A DNA stretch of 9,451 nucleotides, taken from assembly GCA_009924725.1 (NCBI GenBank), contig RFRA01000031.1:1-9451 (forward strand), in the 5' to 3' direction. The notes under the pieces are model-generated. The model saw only the letters and a list, made by a program, of their open reading frames with translations. It had not been told where the DNA came from and made no database searches. The stretch comes from Actinomycetota bacterium (lineage in GTDB: Bacteria > Actinomycetota > Actinomycetes > Nanopelagicales > Nanopelagicaceae). The position numbers and the translations under genes were made by a program. Below are positions 6,071 to 9,451 of this stretch, piece after piece. Numbering within the stretch: position 1 is the stretch's first letter; each line of letters opens with the position of its first letter.

Positions 6071-7576
6071 ATGAGCGAGCAGACTCCAAATATCGGTGAA
6101 GATCTACCTGAGCAATTGCGCATTAGGCGCGAAAAGCGTGCCGATTTAATTGCCCAAGGCGTTGAGCCATACCCAGTTGCGGTTGCTCGCACAAAAACTT
6201 TGAGCGAAGTTCGCACTAAGTACCACGGGTTAGAAACTGATACCGCAACTGGTGATATCGAGAGTTTGACCGGCCGCATTATCTTTAAGCGCGATACTGG
6301 CAAACTCTGCTTCGCAACGCTGCGCGAAGGTGATGGCACCGAACTACAAGCTATGTTTTCACTCGACAAAGTTGGTGAAGATTCAATTTCTGCCTGGAAG
6401 ACTCAAATAGATCTTGGTGACATTGTTAGTGTTACTGGTGAAATCATCACTTCAAAGCGTGGCGAACTTTCTATTCTAGCTAACTCATGGCAACTGGCTT
6501 CTAAATCTTTGCGCCCATTGCCTAATGAACACAATCCGCTCTCTGAAGAAACTCGCGTTCGTATGCGTTATGTAGATTTAATTGTGCGCCCTGAAGCACG
6601 AGTAACCGCTCGTATGCGTCCTACGGTAATACGTTCATTACGTCAAACTTTTCATGAATTAGATTTCATTGAAGTAGAAACCCCAATGTTGCAGGTTCAA
6701 CATGGTGGTGCGGCTGCTCGCCCATTTAAATCTTTTAGTAATGCCTACGATATGGATCTCTTCTTGCGAATTGCACCTGAACTTTTCTTGAAGCGATGTG
6801 TTGTTGGTGGCATTGACCGAGTATTTGAAATTAACCGAAACTTCCGTAATGAAGGTGCCGATTCTTCGCACTCGCCAGAATTTGCAATGATCGAGAGCTA
6901 CCAAGCTTTCGGTGATTGGCGCTCAATTGCCGAACTAACTCAAAAGCTAATTCAGAACGCCGCCATGGCTGTTTCAGGCTCGTTAGTAGTTACTCATCAA
7001 GATGGTCGCCGAATAGATTTCAGCGGAAAATGGCGCGAGATATCGCTATATGAAGCGATTTCTGAAGGTGCGGGCGAGACCGTAACAGCACTAACGCCCA
7101 TGGAAGATTTAAAGCGGATCGCGACTAAGTTAGACATCAAAGTTGATCCAGCTTGGATTGCGGGCAAGTTAGCTGAAGAAATTTTTGAACATGTTGCAAA
7201 AGATCAATTAATTGAACCGACTTTTGTAATGGGTTTCCCAGTTGATACTTCGCCGTTAGTTCGCGCACATCGTGAAATTCCTGGCGTTGCTGAAAAGTGG
7301 GATCTCTATGTTGAAGGTTTCGAATTAGCCACTGGTTACTCCGAACTTATTGATCCAGTTATTCAGCGCGATCGTTTAGTTGAACAAGCTCGCCTCGGCG
7401 CAAAGGGCGATGTTGAAGCAATGCAAGTTGATGAAGATTTCTTGCGCGCGATGGAATTTGGAATGCCACCAATGGGTGGAATGGGTATGGGTGTTGATCG
7501 TTTGCTTATGGCATTAACTGGCCTCGGAATTCGCGAAACAATTTTGTTCCCATTAGTTAAGCCGGAGATTGAGTAA
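6071..7576 (+). CDS. lysS: Lysyl-tRNA synthetase, class II
   Basis: Charges tRNA-Lys with lysine in the cytoplasm. The 501 residues match bacterial class II LysRS. An N-terminal OB-fold anticodon-binding domain spans about 60-150 (LTGRIIFKRDTGKLCFATL, VSVTGEII). The catalytic domain has motif 1 around 186-206, motif 2 at 251-274 (FEINRNFRNEG, HSPEF) and motif 3 at 464-483 (GMGMGVDRLLMALTG). The segments PVDTSPLVRAHR, LATGYSELIDPVIQR and MQVDEDFLRAMEFGMPP resemble actinobacterial LysRS. Residue 468 is Met in MPPMGG, where Thr is usual. ATG 6071 is 19 bases after coaX, without a ribosome site; a promoter-like element precedes it. It overlaps argA by one base (TAATG). No fused membrane (LysX/MprF-like) domain is present. 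Confidence 0.97.
   Translation: MSEQTPNIGEDLPEQLRIRREKRADLIAQGVEPYPVAVARTKTLSEVRTKYHGLETDTATGDIESLTGRIIFKRDTGKLCFATLREGDGTELQAMFSLDKVGEDSISAWKTQIDLGDIVSVTGEIITSKRGELSILANSWQLASKSLRPLPNEHNPLSEETRVRMRYVDLIVRPEARVTARMRPTVIRSLRQTFHELDFIEVETPMLQVQHGGAAARPFKSFSNAYDMDLFLRIAPELFLKRCVVGGIDRVFEINRNFRNEGADSSHSPEFAMIESYQAFGDWRSIAELTQKLIQNAAMAVSGSLVVTHQDGRRIDFSGKWREISLYEAISEGAGETVTALTPMEDLKRIATKLDIKVDPAWIAGKLAEEIFEHVAKDQLIEPTFVMGFPVDTSPLVRAHREIPGVAEKWDLYVEGFELATGYSELIDPVIQRDRLVEQARLGAKGDVEAMQVDEDFLRAMEFGMPPMGGMGMGVDRLLMALTGLGIRETILFPLVKPEIE
7564..7567 (+). promoter_or_regulatory. Ribosome binding site of argA
   Basis: GGAG within the 3' end of lysS lies 8 bases before ATG 7576. It supports the start in the TAATG stop/start overlap and translation coupled to lysS. 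Confidence 0.5.
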
Positions 7577-8070
7577 TGATCGAAGTTCGGCCAGCTCGCA
7601 CAAGTGACATTAAAGCAATTCACAAATTAATTGTAGATTTTGCTTCCGGTGGTCGCATGCTGCAAAAAGAAACTGTGACACTTTATGAAAGTGTGCAGGA
7701 ATTTGTGGTTGCAGTTCAAGATGGCCAAGTAGTTGGCTGTGGCGCATTGCACGTGCTTTGGGAAGATTTAGCTGAAGTTCGCTCAGTTGCAATTACCGAA
7801 AACTTGCGCGGAAACGGAATCGGAAATCAAATTCTGGAACGAATTATTGATCGTGCCCGCGAACTTGGTCTATCCCGAATTTTCTGTTTAACTTTTGAAA
7901 CTAAATTTTTTGGCCGTCATGGCTTTGAAGAAATTCAAGGAACCCCTGTTGAACCCGAGGTTTACACGCAACTTCTAAAGTCATATGACTCAGGCGTGGC
8001 TGAATTCCTTGACCTCGAATCGGTTAAGCCAAACACTTTGGGCAACACCCGAATGCTTAAAATCCTCTGA
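7576..8070 (+). CDS. argA: Short-form N-acetylglutamate synthase (GNAT amino-acid N-acetyltransferase)
   Basis: Predicted to acetylate glutamate with acetyl-CoA, the entry to arginine synthesis. The 164 residues form a single GNAT domain with no amino-acid-kinase domain, unlike E. coli ArgA. The acetyl-CoA loop is RGNGIG (78-83), preceded by the strand EVRSVAI. Long stretches resemble the Mycobacterium tuberculosis ArgA (Rv2747) sequence as I recall it: VTLYESVQEF, VVGCGALHVLWEDL, LTFETKFFGRHGF, GTPVEPEV, GVAEFLDL and a C-terminal LGNTRML. This makes the family assignment much firmer than for a generic GNAT; substrate choice still rests on homology. It overlaps lysS by one base (TAATG) with GGAG 8 bases upstream, so the two are very probably cotranscribed. 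No clear intrinsic terminator follows. Confidence 0.9.
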   Translation: MIEVRPARTSDIKAIHKLIVDFASGGRMLQKETVTLYESVQEFVVAVQDGQVVGCGALHVLWEDLAEVRSVAITENLRGNGIGNQILERIIDRARELGLSRIFCLTFETKFFGRHGFEEIQGTPVEPEVYTQLLKSYDSGVAEFLDLESVKPNTLGNTRMLKIL

Positions 8071-8155
8071 TTGCCTGACGGTTCTGGGGCATAAATTGGG
8101 GTTCAAGCTGGTTATAACTGGCATATCTAGTGGTTTTTGCAAGCGTAAATCCCGC

Positions 8156-8163
8156 CTCGCGAG
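8156..8163. promoter_or_regulatory. Palindrome CTCGCGAG, possible operator
   Basis: A perfect 8-base palindrome lies where the -35 region of the candidate clpC promoter would fall. The symmetry does not extend outward. About one such palindrome is expected by chance in a few hundred bases, so this is only a weak pointer to a regulator site. Confidence 0.2.
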
Positions 8164-8180
8164 CTTGCCCCCTCGGGTAT

Positions 8181-8186
8181 TAGGCT
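8181..8186 (+). promoter_or_regulatory. Candidate clpC -10 element
   Basis: TAGGCT fits the TANNNT pattern and would place the transcript start near 8193, giving a leader of about 24 bases that contains the ribosome site. No good -35 is seen 16-19 bases upstream (the region reads CTCGCGAG), as would suit an activated or stress-controlled promoter. Assigned by eye only. Confidence 0.35.
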
Positions 8187-8201
8187 TAGCGAGATACGAA
8201 T

Positions 8202-8208
8202 AAAGGAG
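8202..8208 (+). promoter_or_regulatory. Ribosome binding site of clpC
   Basis: AAAGGAG ends 8 bases before ATG 8217. It is a near-perfect anti-16S match and fixes the clpC start. Confidence 0.85.
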
Positions 8209-8216
8209 TACCGCCA

Positions 8217-9451
8217 ATGTTTGAGCGTTTTACCGACCGTGCCCGCCGGGTTGTTGTTTTGGCCCAAGAAGAAGCACGCATGCTCAACCACAATTACATC
8301 GGCACCGAGCACATTCTGCTTGGTCTGATACATGAAGGCGAAGGCGTTGCCGCTAAAGCGATGGAAGGCATGGGCATTTCACTCGAAGCCGTGCGCGCAC
8401 AAGTTGAAGAAATTATTGGCCAAGGTCAGCAAGCGCCAAGTGGTCATATTCCATTTACCCCGCGCGCCAAGAAAGTTCTCGAACTTTCACTTCGCGAAGC
8501 TTTGCAACTTGGACACAACTACATTGGCACCGAGCATATTTTGCTGGGCCTTATTCGCGAAGGCGAAGGCGTAGCTGCACAAGTATTAGTAAAACTTGGC
8601 GCTGATTTAAATCGTGTTCGTCAGCAAGTAATTCAATTGCTTTCTGGTTATCAAGGAAAAGAAGCAGTTGCTGCTAATGGTCCTGCCGAAGGAACTCCTT
8701 CAACTTCGCTAGTACTTGATCAATTCGGTCGCAATTTAACTCAAGCTGCTCGTGAAGGAAAACTTGATCCAGTTATCGGCCGCGAATTAGAGATCGAACG
8801 CGTTATGCAGGTGCTCTCTCGTCGCACCAAGAATAATCCAGTGTTAATTGGCGAACCAGGTGTTGGTAAAACTGCAGTTGTCGAAGGTCTAGCACAAGCG
8901 ATTGTTAAGAACGATGTGCCTGAAACCCTTAAAGATAAGCAGCTTTACTCACTTGATCTCGGCGCATTAGTTGCCGGTTCTCGCTACCGCGGTGATTTCG
9001 AAGAGCGCTTAAAGAAAGTGCTTAAGGAGATTAAAACTCGTGGCGACATCATTCTTTTCATTGATGAAATTCATACTTTGGTCGGTGCCGGTGCAGCTGA
9101 AGGCGCAATTGATGCAGCTAGCATTTTAAAGCCAATGCTTGCTCGCGGTGAGCTGCAGACAATTGGCGCAACAACTCTTGATGAATATCGTAAGCACCTC
9201 GAAAAAGATGCTGCTCTAGAACGTCGCTTCCAACCAATTCAAGTTAAAGAACCATCAGTCGCGCACACTATTGAAATTCTTAAAGGCCTACGCGATCGCT
9301 ACGAAACCCACCACCGAGTCTCTATTACCGATGGCGCTCTAGCGGCTGCAGCAAACATGGCTGATCGCTATGTTTCCGATCGTTTCTTGCCAGATAAGGC
9401 AATCGATTTGATTGATGAAGCTGGTTCACGTCTGCGCATTAAGCGCATGAC
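8217..9451 (+). CDS. clpC: ClpC AAA+ unfoldase subunit of the Clp protease, 3'-truncated by window edge
   Basis: ATP-driven unfoldase that feeds substrates to the ClpP peptidase; essential in several actinobacteria. 411 complete codons are present of an expected 820-850. In order: the Clp N-domain with two repeats (about 25-53 and 100-128), a linker at about 145-165, then the first AAA+ module (D1) with Walker A GEPGVGKT (212-219), pore-loop segment SRYRGDFEERLKK, Walker B ILFIDE with Asp283-Glu284, sensor region TIGATTLDEYRKHLEKD and the arginine-finger segment ALERRF. The end lies in DEAGSRLRIKRM, just before the UVR/middle domain, so ClpC rather than ClpB is inferred from the MFERFTDRARRVV start and two HNYIGTEH repeats. 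The frame runs off the window without a stop. Start is supported by AAAGGAG. Confidence 0.97.
   Translation, partial: MFERFTDRARRVVVLAQEEARMLNHNYIGTEHILLGLIHEGEGVAAKAMEGMGISLEAVRAQVEEIIGQGQQAPSGHIPFTPRAKKVLELSLREALQLGHNYIGTEHILLGLIREGEGVAAQVLVKLGADLNRVRQQVIQLLSGYQGKEAVAANGPAEGTPSTSLVLDQFGRNLTQAAREGKLDPVIGRELEIERVMQVLSRRTKNNPVLIGEPGVGKTAVVEGLAQAIVKNDVPETLKDKQLYSLDLGALVAGSRYRGDFEERLKKVLKEIKTRGDIILFIDEIHTLVGAGAAEGAIDAASILKPMLARGELQTIGATTLDEYRKHLEKDAALERRFQPIQVKEPSVAHTIEILKGLRDRYETHHRVSITDGALAAAANMADRYVSDRFLPDKAIDLIDEAGSRLRIKRM
8289..8375 (+). repeat. Clp N-domain repeat, copy 1 (within clpC)
   Basis: Residues 25-53 of ClpC begin HNYIGTEHILLGLI and continue EGEGVAA. They are nearly the same as residues 100-128, and the DNA is also similar. 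This is the normal internal duplication of the Clp N-terminal domain, not a mobile repeat. Confidence 0.85.
8514..8600 (+). repeat. Clp N-domain repeat, copy 2 (within clpC)
   Basis: Residues 100-128 of ClpC repeat the HNYIGTEHILLGLI and EGEGVAA segments of copy 1, with changes mainly at third codon positions and after EGEGVAA. The two copies form the pseudo-twofold N-domain that binds adaptors and substrates in this family. Confidence 0.85.

Larger units (their letters stand above)
8071..8216 (+). other. Intergenic region upstream of clpC
   Basis: This 146-base gap is the largest non-coding stretch in the window. No gene is supported in it: short open frames crossing it on either strand run into argA or clpC and have no recognisable product. 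It holds two 8-base palindromes (GTTATAAC at 8111-8118, CTCGCGAG at 8156-8163), a candidate -10 and the clpC ribosome site. GCTGGT and ACTGGC around UAUA (8107-8122) could pair weakly with two G-U pairs, but a T-run appears only 11 bases later, so I do not call a terminator. Confidence 0.7.

Noticed and set aside
8107..8138. Intrinsic terminator after argA
   Set aside because: The stem would have only six pairs, two of them G-U, and the five-T run is 11 bases beyond it.
8141..8170. ClgR-like operator on the minus strand (GGCGGGA preceded by AGCT)
   Set aside because: One half resembles the GGCGNNA half-site I recall, but the other half is imperfect and the spacing is off by one, so the match is not good enough to annotate.
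7985..8217. Small open frames on both strands spanning the argA end and the clpC upstream gap
   Set aside because: They overlap argA coding sequence, lack ribosome sites and show no family resemblance; neither is an lsr2 remnant.
8332..8574. 80-residue plus-strand open frame inside clpC
   Set aside because: It is out of frame with clpC, whose reading is confirmed by continuous homology from ATG 8217 to the window end.

Overview
The window reads as an ordinary stretch of core biosynthetic chromosome from a streamlined, moderately AT-rich actinobacterium. The taxonomic call is inference. The gene order (folE-folP-folB-folK, panC-nadB-nadC-coaX-lysS, then clpC) is the actinobacterial one. The short stand-alone GNAT N-acetylglutamate synthase beside lysS closely resembles the mycobacterial ArgA type, and LysRS has the actinobacterial form of its C-terminal half. 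Base composition by eye is in the mid-40s % GC, far below most Actinobacteria. Spacers are almost absent and proteins are trimmed. This fits freshwater acI-type Nanopelagicales ('Ca. Planktophila'/'Ca. Nanopelagicus') or a similar small-genome lineage, but no 16S rRNA is present to prove it.

Layout, all on the + strand: (1) 1-2086, folate genes: folE (5' end outside the window), folP, folB and folK, making the dihydropteroate precursor from GTP. (2) 2128-6051, pyridine nucleotide and CoA genes: panC (pantothenate synthetase), nadB and nadC (aspartate to nicotinate mononucleotide, with the NadA step not here), and coaX (type III pantothenate kinase). (3) 6071-8070, lysS followed by argA (short-form N-acetylglutamate synthase), overlapping by one base. 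(4) 8071-8216, the only sizeable non-coding gap, which carries the likely clpC promoter and a strong ribosome binding site. (5) 8217-9451, the first 411 codons of clpC, cut by the window end.

Adjacent genes from folE to coaX and from lysS to argA overlap by 1-4 bases or are separated by at most 41 bases, so they probably form one or two translationally coupled transcripts. lysS has no Shine-Dalgarno sequence but has a promoter-like element just upstream, suggesting a separate, possibly leaderless start. PanC makes the pantothenate that CoaX phosphorylates, so two steps of CoA synthesis are co-located; panD, which supplies beta-alanine and often lies between panC and nadB, is missing.

No mobile element, CRISPR array, tRNA or rRNA, phage gene or defence system was found. 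I do not see a previously undescribed system. The points worth a second look are the shortened PanC with a GC-rich junction in front of it, the genes missing from the usual neighbourhood, the possible leaderless lysS promoter, and the clpC upstream region.
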